Source: Amycolatopsis dendrobii
Lineage (GTDB): Bacteria; Actinomycetota; Actinomycetes; Mycobacteriales; Pseudonocardiaceae
Length of the DNA stretch: 64,000 nt
Direction of reading: 5' to 3'
Assembly (NCBI RefSeq): GCF_014145675.1
Contig: NZ_JACGZW010000003.1
Span: forward strand, 620,001 to 684,000
A program made the translations under genes and the position numbers. Positions 42,385-51,668 of the stretch are shown in pieces. Below the pieces are notes generated by a model, which ran no database searches, was not told the DNA's origin, and worked only from the letters and a program-made list of their open reading frames with translations. Each line of letters opens with the position of its first letter. Position 1 is the stretch's first letter.

Positions 42385-43274
42385 GCACGGTTCTGTTCGA
42401 CACCCCGGGCCCGAAAGCGCGGGCGCGGCACCGGATCTACGCGGTGCTGGGCATCCTCGTGGTGGCAGCGCTGATCGCGTTCATCGTCTACCGCTTCGTC
42501 GACAGCGGCCAGTTCGCCGGGCGCAAATGGGAGTGGCTGCAGTACTCCCAGGTGCAGAGCGACCTCGCGAACGCCGTCCTGGCGACCGTGAAGGCCTTCG
42601 CGCTGGGCGCGGTGCTGGCCATCGTGTTCGGCGCGGTGTTCGCCGCCGGACGGCTGTCCGACCACGCGTGGGTGCGCGGGATCTGCACGTTCGTCGTGGA
42701 ATTCTTCCGCGCGATCCCGCTGCTGATCCTGATGTTCCTGTTCTACTACGGCCTCCCGACCCTCGGCATCGACACGTCGCCGCTGTTCGCGGTGGTGCTC
42801 GGCCTGACGCTGTACAACGGCTCGGTGCTGGCGGAGGTGTTCCGCGCGGGTATCCAGTCCCTGCCGAAGGGCCAGAGCGAAGCCGCGTACGCGCTCGGCA
42901 TGCGCAAGACCCAGGTGATGTTCACGGTCCTGCTGCCGCAGGCGCTGCGCGCGATGCTGCCGACGATCATCAGCCAGCTGGTCGTGCTGCTCAAGGACAC
43001 CGCGCTCGGCTTCCTCGTGACGTACCCGGAGCTGCTGTACTACGCCCGCTACATCGGCAGCCAGGGCGCCTTCGGCCGCCCGATCGTCCCGTCGACCCTC
43101 GTGGCGGCCGCGATCTACATCGCGATGTGCCTGCTGCTGACCGCGCTCGCGACTTACCTGGAGCGGCGCAACCGGCGCAGCAAGAAGCACATCGACACGG
43201 ACGCCGGCATCGAGCAGGCGGGGCTCTCCGCTGCCGCGAGCAGCAACGTGCTCGGGGGCGCTGGACCTGCCTGA
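42381..43274 (+). CDS. gluD: Glutamate ABC transporter, permease subunit 2
   Basis: 297 residues. A cytoplasmic head and one leading segment come first, then the permease core with EAA loop SEAAYALGMRKTQVMFTVLL and a charged C-terminal tail. It is the second half of the translocation channel. It is the last gene of the gluABCD operon, followed by a terminator. Confidence 0.92.
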   Translation: MSTVLFDTPGPKARARHRIYAVLGILVVAALIAFIVYRFVDSGQFAGRKWEWLQYSQVQSDLANAVLATVKAFALGAVLAIVFGAVFAAGRLSDHAWVRGICTFVVEFFRAIPLLILMFLFYYGLPTLGIDTSPLFAVVLGLTLYNGSVLAEVFRAGIQSLPKGQSEAAYALGMRKTQVMFTVLLPQALRAMLPTIISQLVVLLKDTALGFLVTYPELLYYARYIGSQGAFGRPIVPSTLVAAAIYIAMCLLLTALATYLERRNRRSKKHIDTDAGIEQAGLSAAASSNVLGGAGPA

Positions 43275-43296
43275 CGGTTCGTTCCGTTCTCGCTTG

Positions 43297-43344
43297 AAGC
43301 CCCTGGCGCTGCTTCCCTTGCAGCGCCAGGGGCTTCTTGTTTTA
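43297..43344 (+). terminator. Rho-independent terminator after gluD
   Basis: A 16-bp perfect stem, AAGCCCCTGGCGCTGC (43297-43312) with its complement (43320-43335), is followed by CTTGTTTT. The T run overlaps the stop codon of the convergent VOC gene, so the hairpin can serve both directions. Confidence 0.9.
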
Positions 43345-43683
43345 GCCGTGTGCTGTCGGGTGCCGCGGCTGGTACAGGGGCAGCACGCTGCCGCTGGGGA
43401 GGCGGATCGACACACGTGTGCCCCATGCCGCCGTGGTCGCCTCACCGTCCGCTTCGGCTCCCTTCTCGGTCAGCTGCCGGACTGTTTCGTCCAGGTTGTC
43501 GCACATCAGGTAGAGCTCTTGCTGCGGCGCTCCTTCTGTCGGATGCACGGCTAGTTCCGCTGGGGGCAAACGGAAGATGAGCCAGCCTTCGCCCGCGTCG
43601 ATGTGGCCTAGCAGGCCCTTGAGGAACTCTCGGTCCGCTGCCGGGTCTTTGCTGTAGAGGATGACGTGCGCGCCGGTGATCAT
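43342..43683 (-). CDS. VOC (glyoxalase/dioxygenase fold) family protein
   Basis: 113 residues, MITGAHVILYSKDPAADREF followed by a second beta-alpha-beta unit (ELYLMCDNLDETVRQLTEKG). This is a single compact VOC domain. Likely metal ligands are H6 and a late glutamate or histidine, but the set is not clearly complete. It could be a lyase, a dioxygenase-like enzyme or a small-molecule-binding resistance protein. The ATG has AGAGGACAGG upstream. The open frame extends 67 codons further upstream without family sequence. It has no obvious partner. Confidence 0.8.
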   Translation of the reverse strand: MITGAHVILYSKDPAADREFLKGLLGHIDAGEGWLIFRLPPAELAVHPTEGAPQQELYLMCDNLDETVRQLTEKGAEADGEATTAAWGTRVSIRLPSGSVLPLYQPRHPTAHG

Positions 43684-43869
43684 CGTTCCTGTCCTCTCGA
43701 GAAGTCCTTTGCGGGCAACGGAAATCGACCTTCCGGCGGTCGAGCCGATCGAGTGATGCCGTCCGGTAGCCGGTCCTGCTAACGTTGATTTCGTTGAAGT
43801 AAGTACATCGCATGTGATGCGAGCCCGCGAGCGTTCTCGTTGCGGCCGTCGCGATTCCCTTTTCTCTCC

Positions 43870-43893
43870 CAGTGCGTTGGCCAACGCACTGGT
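43870..43893. promoter_or_regulatory. 24-bp perfect palindrome
   Basis: CCAGTGCGTTGG is followed directly by its exact complement, giving a 24-bp dyad without spacer, 187 bp upstream of the VOC gene. The whole gap from 43684 to 44434 holds no gene I can support, so the palindrome is either an operator or a very stable RNA hairpin. Confidence 0.7.
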
Positions 43894-44099
43894 CGGTGCG
43901 GCCTCGCTCTGCGCGCGGTGAGATCACGCTGCCCGGACAAGGGAATCGCGGCGTCCGCGCGGACGACAGCTGCCGGGATCGGTGCATCGACCTGCCGTCA
44001 GGACCAGGCTTATCAACCAAGAAGGGACCGCTTATTGCCCAACCACAACTGAATACGCCCGCAGCGCACGCGCGCAGAGGCTCTCGGGCGGGAACTCAG

Positions 44100-44400
44100 C
44101 CCCCGCAATCCGCGGGTAAGCTGGCCCGCGGTCGGCAAGAGCACGGAGCCGCCGTCTTCGAGCAAGCGAGCCCGCCGTAGGCGACACCGCAGGCCCACAT
44201 CGCGCGAACGAGCAAGCCCGCCGTCAGCAAGTGCACGGGACCGCCGTCGGCGAAAGAGCAAGCCTGTGCCACGGACAAGCAGACCTGCTGCCCGTAGACG
44301 ACCGACCCGCCTCATGCGGACAAGCAGGCCCGCCGTCCGCAACCAGACAGGCCTGCCTCCCGCGATTGGGACACGCCCGCGGCCTCACACCACCGGGCCC
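44100..44400. repeat. Degenerate repeat field upstream of the sdhB stop
   Basis: Diverged copies of a motif like GAGCAAGCCCGCCGTCAGCA recur near 44160, 44212, 44245 and 44320, with GACAAGCAGGCC and similar variants between. Period is irregular, about 40-55 bp. No ribosome binding site or conserved reading frame is present on either strand, and I call no gene here. Confidence 0.5.
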
Positions 44401-44434
44401 GCACCGGCGAACCCAGCCACCTCGGCGGCGGACG

Positions 44435-45187
44435 TCACCGATTGCGCCGGAACAGCTTGTCTCCCAGCCAGACAATCGGGTCGTACTTGCGGTCGGCGAC
44501 GCGTTCCTTCATCGGGATCAGCGCGTTGTCGGTGATGTGGATGCCTTCCGGGCACACCTCGGTGCAGCATTTGGTGATGTTGCAGAATCCGAGCCCGTGC
44601 TCGTCCTGTGCGGCGTCGCGGCGGTCGGCGACGTCCAGCGGATGCATCTCCAGTTCGGCGATCCGCATGAGGTAACGAGGTCCGGCGAAGCTCTCCTTGT
44701 TCTCCTCGTGGTCGCGCACGACGTGGCAGGTGTTCTGGCACAGGTAGCACTCGATGCACTTGCGGAATTCCTGCGAGCGCTCGACGTCCACCTGCTGCAT
44801 CCGGTACTCTCCGGGCTTCAGCCCCTCCGGCGGGGTGAAGGACGGGATCTCGCGTGCCTTCGTGTAGTTGAACGACACGTCGGTGACGAGGTCGCGGATC
44901 ACCGGGAAGGTGCGCATCGGCGTGACCGTCACGACCTCGGCCTCGGTGAACGTCGACATGCGCGTCATGCACAACAGCCGCGGTTTGCCGTTGATCTCCG
45001 CCGAGCAGGAGCCGCATTTGCCTGCTTTGCAGTTCCAGCGCACCGCGAGATCCGCGGCCTGGGTGGCCTGCAGCCGGTGGATGATGTCGAGCACGACCTC
45101 GCCCTCGTTCACCTCCACGGTGAAGTCCTGCAAGTCGCCGCCGGTCGCGTCGCCTCGCCACACGCGGAACTTCGCCTGGTAGCTCAC
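44435..45187 (-). CDS. sdhB: Succinate dehydrogenase iron-sulfur subunit (Sdh1 type)
   Basis: 250 residues. The 2Fe-2S domain has WNCKAGKCGSCSAEING; the C-terminal ferredoxin part has CIECYLCQNTCH and CCTEVCPEGIHI for the 4Fe-4S and 3Fe-4S clusters. It carries electrons from the flavin subunit to the membrane quinone site. Length and sequence fit the mycobacterial Sdh1 class. The GTG start overlaps the sdhA stop (GTGA). Confidence 0.95.
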   Translation of the reverse strand: MSYQAKFRVWRGDATGGDLQDFTVEVNEGEVVLDIIHRLQATQAADLAVRWNCKAGKCGSCSAEINGKPRLLCMTRMSTFTEAEVVTVTPMRTFPVIRDLVTDVSFNYTKAREIPSFTPPEGLKPGEYRMQQVDVERSQEFRKCIECYLCQNTCHVVRDHEENKESFAGPRYLMRIAELEMHPLDVADRRDAAQDEHGLGFCNITKCCTEVCPEGIHITDNALIPMKERVADRKYDPIVWLGDKLFRRNR

Positions 45188-47100
45188 GCGGTCCTCCCGG
45201 GGTGGGTCTCCAGCTCGCCGTCGGTGAAGTACTTGCCCAGCTCGTCGAGTTCGAACAGTTCGAGCAGGTCGGGCCGCATCGGCACCTGTTCCTTCACGGT
45301 CACGTCGACGTCCGGCACGAGCGGGTTGTCGCCCGGCTGCGCGGCGCAGACAAGCAGCCGGTGCCGCCATTCCGCGTCCATGGACGGATAGTCGTCACGG
45401 GTGTGGCCGCCGCGGCTTTCAGTGCGGGTCAGCGCCGCGCGGGCGACGCATTCGCTCACCAGCAGCATGTTCCGCAGGTCGAGCGCGAGGTGCCAGCCGG
45501 GGTTGAACTGCCGGTGGCCCTCCACCGTGACCTGCCCGACCCGCTGCCGGATGTTCGCGAGTTTTTCCAGCGCCTGGCGGATTTCCCCGGCCTTGCGGAT
45601 GATGCCGACAAGATCGTTCATCGACTGCTGCAGCTCGGTGTGCAGCGTGTACGGATTCTCCGGCGTGCCGTCCGCGGGCGGGTTGAACGGTTCGAGCGCC
45701 ATCGCGGCCGCGGCGTCCACATCGGACTGCGAAACCGCGGGCCGGTCCTTGAGGCCGTCCACATAGGACGCCGCGCCCAACCCGGCTCGCCTGCCGAACA
45801 CGAGCAGGTCGGACAGCGAGTTGCCGCCGAGCCGGTTCGAGCCGTGCATGCCGCCGGAGCACTCGCCCGCGGCGAACAGGCCGGGGACGCTCGCCGCGCC
45901 GGTGTCCGGGTCGACCTCCACGCCGCCCATCACGTAGTGGCAGGTGGGACCGACCTCCATGGCCTCCTTGGTGATGTCGACGTCGGCGAGTTCCTTGAAC
46001 TGGTGGTACATCGACGGCAGCCGCCGCTGGATCTCCTCGGCGGGCAACCGGCTCGCGATGTCGAGGAACACGCCGCCGTGCGGGGATCCGCGCCCCTCCT
46101 TGACCTCGGAGTTGATCGCCCGCGCCACCTCGTCGCGCGGCAGCAGGTCCGGCGTGCGGCGGTTGTTCTCCTGGTCGGCGTACCAGCGGTCGGCCTCGCT
46201 CTCGCTGTCCGCGTACTGGCCCTTGAACACCTCGGGCACGTACTCGAACATGAACCGCTTGTCCTCGGAGTTCTTGAGCACCCCGCCGTCGCCGCGCACG
46301 CCCTCGGTGACGAGGATGCCCTTGACGCTCGGCGGCCAGACCATCCCGGTCGGGTGGAACTGCACGAACTCCATGTTGATCAGCTTCGCGCCGGCACGGA
46401 GGGCCAGCGCGTGCCCGTCGCCGGTGTACTCCCACGAATTCGACGTCACCTTGAACGATTTGCCGATGCCGCCCGTCGCGAGCACCACCGCGGGCGCCTC
46501 GAACAGCACGAACCGGCCGCTCTCGCGCCAGTAGCCGAACGCGCCGGCGATCGCGCCGTTGTCCAGCAGCAGTTCGGTGACCGTGCACTCGGCGAAGACC
46601 TTGATCCGCGCCTCGTAGTCGCCGTACTTCTTGAAGTCTTCCTGTTGCAGCGAAACGATCTTCTGCTGCATAGTGCGAATGAGCTCGAGCCCGGTCCGGT
46701 CGCCGACGTGCGCGAGCCGCGGATAGGTGTGCCCGCCGAAGTTGCGCTGGCTGATCCGCCCGTCCGCGGTGCGGTCGAAGAGCGCGCCGTACGTCTCCAG
46801 TTCCCAGACGCGGTCCGGCGCTTCCCGAGCGTGCAGCTCGGCCATCCGCCAGTTGTTGAGGAATTTCCCGCCGCGCATGGTGTCGCGGAAGTGCACCTGC
46901 CAGTTGTCGTTCGAGTTCGCGTTGCCCATCGACGCCGCGCAGCCGCCCTCGGCCATCACCGTGTGCGCTTTGCCGAAAAGGGATTTGCACACCACCGCGA
47001 CGCTGAAACCGCGTTCGCGCGCTTCGATCACCGCGCGCAGACCGGCGCCGCCGGCACCGATCACCACCACGTCGTAGCTGTGCCGTTCGACCTCGGTCAT
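45184..47100 (-). CDS. sdhA: Succinate dehydrogenase/fumarate reductase flavoprotein subunit (Sdh1 type)
   Basis: 638 residues. The N-terminal FAD motif reads VVVIGAGGAGLRAVIEARE. The flavin-attachment region is GKAHTVMAEGGCAASMGN and the catalytic region includes MEFVQFHPTGM and HGSNRLGGNSLSDLLVFGRR. It oxidises succinate to fumarate in the TCA cycle. I prefer the ATG at 47100 with GAGGTGG 9 nt upstream; a GTG at 47112 would add four residues. It follows the membrane subunit gene after a 58-nt gap. Confidence 0.95.
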   Translation of the reverse strand: MTEVERHSYDVVVIGAGGAGLRAVIEARERGFSVAVVCKSLFGKAHTVMAEGGCAASMGNANSNDNWQVHFRDTMRGGKFLNNWRMAELHAREAPDRVWELETYGALFDRTADGRISQRNFGGHTYPRLAHVGDRTGLELIRTMQQKIVSLQQEDFKKYGDYEARIKVFAECTVTELLLDNGAIAGAFGYWRESGRFVLFEAPAVVLATGGIGKSFKVTSNSWEYTGDGHALALRAGAKLINMEFVQFHPTGMVWPPSVKGILVTEGVRGDGGVLKNSEDKRFMFEYVPEVFKGQYADSESEADRWYADQENNRRTPDLLPRDEVARAINSEVKEGRGSPHGGVFLDIASRLPAEEIQRRLPSMYHQFKELADVDITKEAMEVGPTCHYVMGGVEVDPDTGAASVPGLFAAGECSGGMHGSNRLGGNSLSDLLVFGRRAGLGAASYVDGLKDRPAVSQSDVDAAAAMALEPFNPPADGTPENPYTLHTELQQSMNDLVGIIRKAGEIRQALEKLANIRQRVGQVTVEGHRQFNPGWHLALDLRNMLLVSECVARAALTRTESRGGHTRDDYPSMDAEWRHRLLVCAAQPGDNPLVPDVDVTVKEQVPMRPDLLELFELDELGKYFTDGELETHPGRTA

Positions 47101-47158
47101 GGAATAAGCCACCTCACGAGCTGGGGAGAACTGCCTTGCGCTGCTGGATTTCCGGGGG

Positions 47159-47989
47159 TCAGCCCACGAATCGCAGGTCCGAGATCGCGCCGCTGGACAC
47201 GAGCATCACGTAGAAGTCGGTCAGCACGAGCGTGCCGAGCGTCGTCCACGCGAGGGTCATGTGCCGGGTGTTGAGCTTCGTGACCTGCGTCCAGATCCAG
47301 TACCGGACGGGATGTTTCGAGAAATGCTTGAGCCGCCCGCCGGTGACGTGCCGGCACGAGTGGCAGGAGAGCGTGTACGCCCACAGCAGCACGACGTTCA
47401 GCACCAGAATCACGTTGCCGAGCCCGAAGCCGAACCCGGTGGGACTCTGGAAGGCGACGACGGCGTCGTAGGTGTTGACGAGCGAGACGACGCACGCGAC
47501 GTAGAAGAAGTACCGGTGCACGTTCTGCACGATCAGCGGCAGCCGCGTCTCTCCGGTGTAGCGCGCGTGCGGTTCGGCGACCGCGCAGGCCGGCGGGGAA
47601 AACCACACTGAGCGGTAGTAGGCCTTGCGGTAGTAGTAGCAGGTCAACCGGAACCCGAGCAGGAACGGCAGCACGAGCACGCCGAGCGGCAGCCAGGACG
47701 GCATTTCGCCGAACCAGTGCCCGAAGTGGCTTGAGCCCGGGACGCAGGAGGTGGACACACACGGGGAGTAAAACGGCGTCAGATAATGGTATTCGGGCAC
47801 CCAGTAGGCAGTGCGCACGAATGCCCGGACAGTCGCGTAAACGACGAAGGTGGCCAGCCCCAGCACAGTGAGCAGGGGCGACAGCCACCACCGGTCGGTG
47901 CGCAGTGTCCGGGCGGCGAGCAGCGCCCGCCCCGGCGCTCGAACGCCGGTGCGGGCGCGGCTGACGTCGTTGTCAGCGGGGGCGCTCAC
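47159..47989 (-). CDS. sdhC: Succinate dehydrogenase membrane anchor subunit (Sdh1 type)
   Basis: 276 residues with about five membrane segments, beginning near residue 37. The histidines needed for haem or quinone binding are available in VQNVHRYFFY and CHSCRHVTGG. CVSTSCVPGS lies in an outer loop. A single long anchor is characteristic of Sdh1-type complexes, not the paired SdhC/SdhD of classical ones. The GTG start overlaps the stop of the preceding 95-residue gene (GTGA). Confidence 0.85.
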   Translation of the reverse strand: MSAPADNDVSRARTGVRAPGRALLAARTLRTDRWWLSPLLTVLGLATFVVYATVRAFVRTAYWVPEYHYLTPFYSPCVSTSCVPGSSHFGHWFGEMPSWLPLGVLVLPFLLGFRLTCYYYRKAYYRSVWFSPPACAVAEPHARYTGETRLPLIVQNVHRYFFYVACVVSLVNTYDAVVAFQSPTGFGFGLGNVILVLNVVLLWAYTLSCHSCRHVTGGRLKHFSKHPVRYWIWTQVTKLNTRHMTLAWTTLGTLVLTDFYVMLVSSGAISDLRFVG

Positions 47990-48273
47990 CGCTGGTCGCG
48001 CTTGTAGCCACCGACACCTTCGTCGTCGGCGCCGCTCCACAGCGCCGGATCGTAGGGAGTATCGGGGACAGGAACGCGTTCGACGGGTTTCGCCTGCGCG
48101 GGCACAGCGGGCGGGTGCCCGTCCAGATCCGCGCTGTCGATGTCGAGCCGCTCGACGTCGTTGGCCAGCCGGCGCACCGCGGACGCGTCGCCGTAGCGCG
48201 ATCGCAATGCGCCCACGCACTGCCGCAACTGGCCGATGGTGCGCCGGAGTTCGGCGATCTCTGTGGTGGACAT
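47986..48273 (-). CDS. Small conserved protein leading the sdh1 operon (Rv0250c-position)
   Basis: 95 residues, MSTTEIAELRRTIGQLRQCV followed by a charged helical region and a proline-rich tail. There is no membrane segment or catalytic motif. It is coupled to the anchor gene by a 4-nt overlap. A protein of about the same size leads the mycobacterial sdh1 operon, so it is likely an assembly or regulatory partner; this is inference from position. GGGAGGC lies just before the ATG. Confidence 0.72.
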   Translation of the reverse strand: MSTTEIAELRRTIGQLRQCVGALRSRYGDASAVRRLANDVERLDIDSADLDGHPPAVPAQAKPVERVPVPDTPYDPALWSGADDEGVGGYKRDQR

Positions 48274-48354
48274 CGGAAGCCTCCCTGGTGGTGGGGCCGG
48301 CAGTTCGGGTGACGATCAACGTCGCCAGGTACGACTCTGCCTCGCGCGGTGCAC

Positions 48355-48370
48355 TGTGACAAGTAGCACA
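48355..48370. promoter_or_regulatory. CRP/GlxR-like site upstream of the sdh operon
   Basis: TGTGACAAGTAGCACA keeps the outer TGTGA and CACA halves of the CRP/GlxR consensus TGTGA-N6-TCACA, with one outer mismatch. It lies about 80 bp upstream of the operon's first start codon. Confidence 0.5.
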
Positions 48371-48560
48371 TTTACCAGAGCGGGGCATGTTGTACCTGTT
48401 GACCTGGGGATTTCTCGCCAGATAGGGGCCGAAAGTGGGGTCCGGGACGACGCCGGGACGTCTGACGCGCAAATCGAGCCGCCGATGCCGGTTCGCCGAT
48501 GAGCGGGACGCGCTCGCGACAGACAGAGAGTTATCCGGAGCTCACCCCACGCAACAGCCG

Positions 48561-49460
48561 CTAGTCAGCTGGATCCTCGCCCGTCAAGAGCTTCGTCAGT
48601 CCGGTCTCGTTCGCGAGCCGCTGGGCTTTCACCTCCTCCGCGAAACCGGCAGCTGCGGCCGACAGATGGTGCAGTGAATCCTCGAAGGCCAGCGCGGACT
48701 CGGCCAGCCGCTCGATGATGTCCGCGTACGGGGCGGCTTCCCGGCCGGCCAGGAAAACGCCCGCGCGTTGGTGCGGGCAGTACACGACGTCGGTCGCGTC
48801 CCGCAGTCGGTACCGGCTGAACGCGCCCTCCGTCACGACCTCGCTCGGGACGACCTGGATCTTCACCGTCTGCGCAACCTCCATGAGGTACCGCACCTGG
48901 CGCAGCATCACCTCGGCATCACCGAAGTGCTGCCGCAGCGCCTCAGTACCGACGAATATCCGCGCCTCGACTGGGTCCGCTCCGAACAGAACCTCGTTGC
49001 GGCTCAAGCGATTCCCGACGACGTGCTCCAGGATTTCGTTGTCCCACAGGGTCGGGCCGAACACCAGCCGCGCGTAATCGGGGATTTGCAGCAGCTCCGG
49101 GATCTGCAGCGGAGCCCACACGGTCATCGACTCCGCGTGCCGCTCGTGGCCGGCCACCATCGTGTAGTGCGCCGTGTCCGCCTGCGACCCGTACATGATC
49201 CAGCTCGACCCGGCCAGTTCACGTGTCAGTTCCATGATCCGCGTCTTCTCCTCGCCGACCACTCCGAGCGCGCCCAGCAACCCGGCCACGTCCTCCAGCG
49301 TCGGAACCTCCTCGCCCAGTTCCCAGCTCGACAGCTGCGCCGAGTCGACCCCGACCCACCGCCCCAGTTCGCGCAAACCGAGGCTCGCCTCGATCCGGGC
49401 ATTCCGCAACGCCATGCCCAAAGCACGCTCACGCTCGTCGGGCATCTCCGAATCTCGCAT
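48561..49460 (-). CDS. XRE-family HTH regulator with DUF5753 (Scr1-like)
   Basis: 299 residues. The helix-turn-helix lies at about 12-68 (RNARIEASLGLRELGRWVGV, DSAQLSSWELGEEVPTLEDV). DUF5753 follows (about 95-275) with VWAPLQIPELLQIPDYARLV and RLSRNEVLFGADPVEARIFV. Such regulators are abundant in sporulating and antibiotic-producing actinobacteria and are often followed by a DUF397 gene; I find none here. GGAGGT lies 8 nt before the ATG. A second ATG 15 nt further in is also possible. Confidence 0.88.
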   Translation of the reverse strand: MRDSEMPDERERALGMALRNARIEASLGLRELGRWVGVDSAQLSSWELGEEVPTLEDVAGLLGALGVVGEEKTRIMELTRELAGSSWIMYGSQADTAHYTMVAGHERHAESMTVWAPLQIPELLQIPDYARLVFGPTLWDNEILEHVVGNRLSRNEVLFGADPVEARIFVGTEALRQHFGDAEVMLRQVRYLMEVAQTVKIQVVPSEVVTEGAFSRYRLRDATDVVYCPHQRAGVFLAGREAAPYADIIERLAESALAFEDSLHHLSAAAAGFAEEVKAQRLANETGLTKLLTGEDPAD

Positions 49461-49727
49461 CCACCGTCACCTCCAGCCGCGGATAGTGCCTGTTTCACAT
49501 TGATGACGCCCATCGACCGTCAGCAGCCGCAGACACCGGCCGCATACCGCGGCTCAGCGGCAGCGTCCGGCAGTCCGCCGACAGCGGTGCACCCGCCCGA
49601 CGACCCCGCAAGGGGTTTCTGAATCGATTTTGTTTCCGGAGGGTTTTCGGGTTACCGTGTGCACCGTCACGTTCCCGCGACGCCAGCGCCGCCGTCTCGC
49701 GAACCCGTCACGAGCCGGGAGCTTGAG

Positions 49728-51668
49728 ATGAGCAGCAGCCCGAACCCGACCGCCGCGGTGCACCGCGTGCTTGCCGACGTCACCGACCGGATCGCCGAGC
49801 GCAGTGCGGACACGCGGGCGGCGTACCTCGCCCGCAGCGCGGCCGCTTTCGAGGAGGGCCCGGTCCGCCGCGGCCTCGCTTGCAGCAACCTCGCACACGG
49901 ATTCGCCGCCATGGACGGCGTCGACAAGCAGGCGCTGCGCCAACTGCGCGCACCTGGCGTGGCCATCGTTTCCTCCTACAACGACATGCTCTCCGCACAC
50001 CAGCCGATGCAGGAATACCCGGCGTGGCTGAAGAAGTCGGTCCGCGAAGTCGGCGGCGTCGCACAGTTCGCGGGTGGAGTGCCCGCGATGTGCGACGGCA
50101 TCACGCAGGGACGGCCGGGCATGGAGTTGTCGCTGTTCAGCCGTGAGGTGATCGCGATGGCGACGGCGATCGCGTTGTCCCACGACATGTTCGACGCGGC
50201 GTTGCTGCTGGGCGTGTGCGACAAGATCGTCCCGGGGCTGTTGATCGGCGCGCTGTCGTTCGGGCATCTGCCCGCGGTGCTCGTGCCTGCCGGTCCGATG
50301 AACTCGGGCTTGCCCAACAAGGAAAAAGCCCGGGTGCGGCAACTGTACGCGGAGGGGCTCGCGACGCGGGAAGACCTGCTCGACGCGGAAGCCGCGTCGT
50401 ATCACTCAGCCGGCACCTGCACGTTCTACGGCACCGCCAACTCGAACCAGATGGTCGTCGAGGTGATGGGCCTGCACCTGCCGGGCGCGAGCTTCGTGCC
50501 GCCTAATACGCCGTTGCGCAAGGCGCTCACCGAAGAGGCTGGGCGACGCGTCGTCGAACTGTCCCGGGGCGAGGCGTACACGCCGATTTCGCAGGTGCTG
50601 GACGAAAAAGCGTTCGTGAACGGCATCGTGGCGCTGCTGGCCACGGGCGGGTCGACGAACCACACGATGCACTTGGTGGCGATCGCCGCGGCGGCTGGGA
50701 TTCAGCTGAGCTGGGACGATTTCTCGGATCTGTCGGCGGTCGTTCCGCTGCTGGCGCGCGTGTATCCGAACGGCAGCGCGGACATCAACCACTTCCACGC
50801 GGCGGGCGGCATCCAGTTCCTCGTCGGCACGCTGCTCGACGCGGGCCTGCTGCACGAGGACGTGCTCACTGTCGCGGGTCCCGGGCTGCGCCGGTATACG
50901 CAGGAGCCGATCTTGTCGGACGGCGAACTGGTGTGGCGGGACGTGCCGACGCGAAGCCTCGACGAAGAGGTGCTGCGTCCGGTGTGGCGGCCGTTCGCGC
51001 CGGACGGTGGGCTGCGGATGGTGGAAGGCAACTTGGGCCGAGCGGTTACGAAGGTGTCGGCGGTCGCCCCGGAACACCGCGTCGTGGAGGCACCGGCGCG
51101 AGTGTTCACTTCGCAGGAGGCGTTCCGGGTCGCGTTCGAGGCCGGGGAGCTGGACCGGGACGTGGTCGTGGTGCTGCGTCAGCAGGGTCCGCAGGCGAAC
51201 GGAATGCCGGAGCTGCACGGTCTGACGCCTGCGTTGGGGGTGTTGATGGACCGGGGGTTCCGGGTCGCGCTGCTCACCGACGGACGGATGTCGGGTGCGT
51301 CGGGCAAGGTGCCTGCCGCGATTCAGGTGACGCCGGAGGCCGCGGTGGGCGGGCCGATCGCCCGGATCGCCGACGGCGACGTGGTCCGGTTCGACGCGCG
51401 GTCCGGATCGCTGGACGTGCTGATCGCGGACGACGAACTGGCGCGCCGGGACCTGACGGACGCCCCGCCGTCGGAGGCCGCGTGGAGCGGGACCGGGCGG
51501 GAGCTGTTCGGGGCGTTGCGGCGCGCGGTCGGGCCCGCTGACCAGGGCGCGAGCGTGTTCGGCGCGCTCACTCCGGAGCTGGACCTCGCCCGGGGCGTTC
51601 CGCCATTCGGAAGCGGGACAATGGGCGAGTCCTCGTACGCTCTCCAGACCCAGGAGGTCGGTCAGTGA
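49728..51668 (+). CDS. edd: Phosphogluconate dehydratase (Entner-Doudoroff)
   Basis: 646 residues of the IlvD/Edd family. It dehydrates 6-phosphogluconate to 2-keto-3-deoxy-6-phosphogluconate with a 4Fe-4S cluster. Recognisable blocks are [60 protein letters not shown], and [20 protein letters not shown] near the C terminus. Cluster cysteines include those in GVPAMCDG and [14 protein letters not shown] lies 6 nt before the ATG. It is coupled to eda by a GTGA overlap. Confidence 0.95.
   Translation: MSSSPNPTAAVHRVLADVTDRIAERSADTRAAYLARSAAAFEEGPVRRGLACSNLAHGFAAMDGVDKQALRQLRAPGVAIVSSYNDMLSAHQPMQEYPAWLKKSVREVGGVAQFAGGVPAMCDGITQGRPGMELSLFSREVIAMATAIALSHDMFDAALLLGVCDKIVPGLLIGALSFGHLPAVLVPAGPMNSGLPNKEKARVRQLYAEGLATREDLLDAEAASYHSAGTCTFYGTANSNQMVVEVMGLHLPGASFVPPNTPLRKALTEEAGRRVVELSRGEAYTPISQVLDEKAFVNGIVALLATGGSTNHTMHLVAIAAAAGIQLSWDDFSDLSAVVPLLARVYPNGSADINHFHAAGGIQFLVGTLLDAGLLHEDVLTVAGPGLRRYTQEPILSDGELVWRDVPTRSLDEEVLRPVWRPFAPDGGLRMVEGNLGRAVTKVSAVAPEHRVVEAPARVFTSQEAFRVAFEAGELDRDVVVVLRQQGPQANGMPELHGLTPALGVLMDRGFRVALLTDGRMSGASGKVPAAIQVTPEAAVGGPIARIADGDVVRFDARSGSLDVLIADDELARRDLTDAPPSEAAWSGTGRELFGALRRAVGPADQGASVFGALTPELDLARGVPPFGSGTMGESSYALQTQEVGQ

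Noticed and set aside
43690..44100. Small genes between the VOC gene and the second repeat field
   Set aside because: Short open frames exist on both strands but lack ribosome binding sites and family sequence. One merely extends the VOC gene upstream of its proper start.
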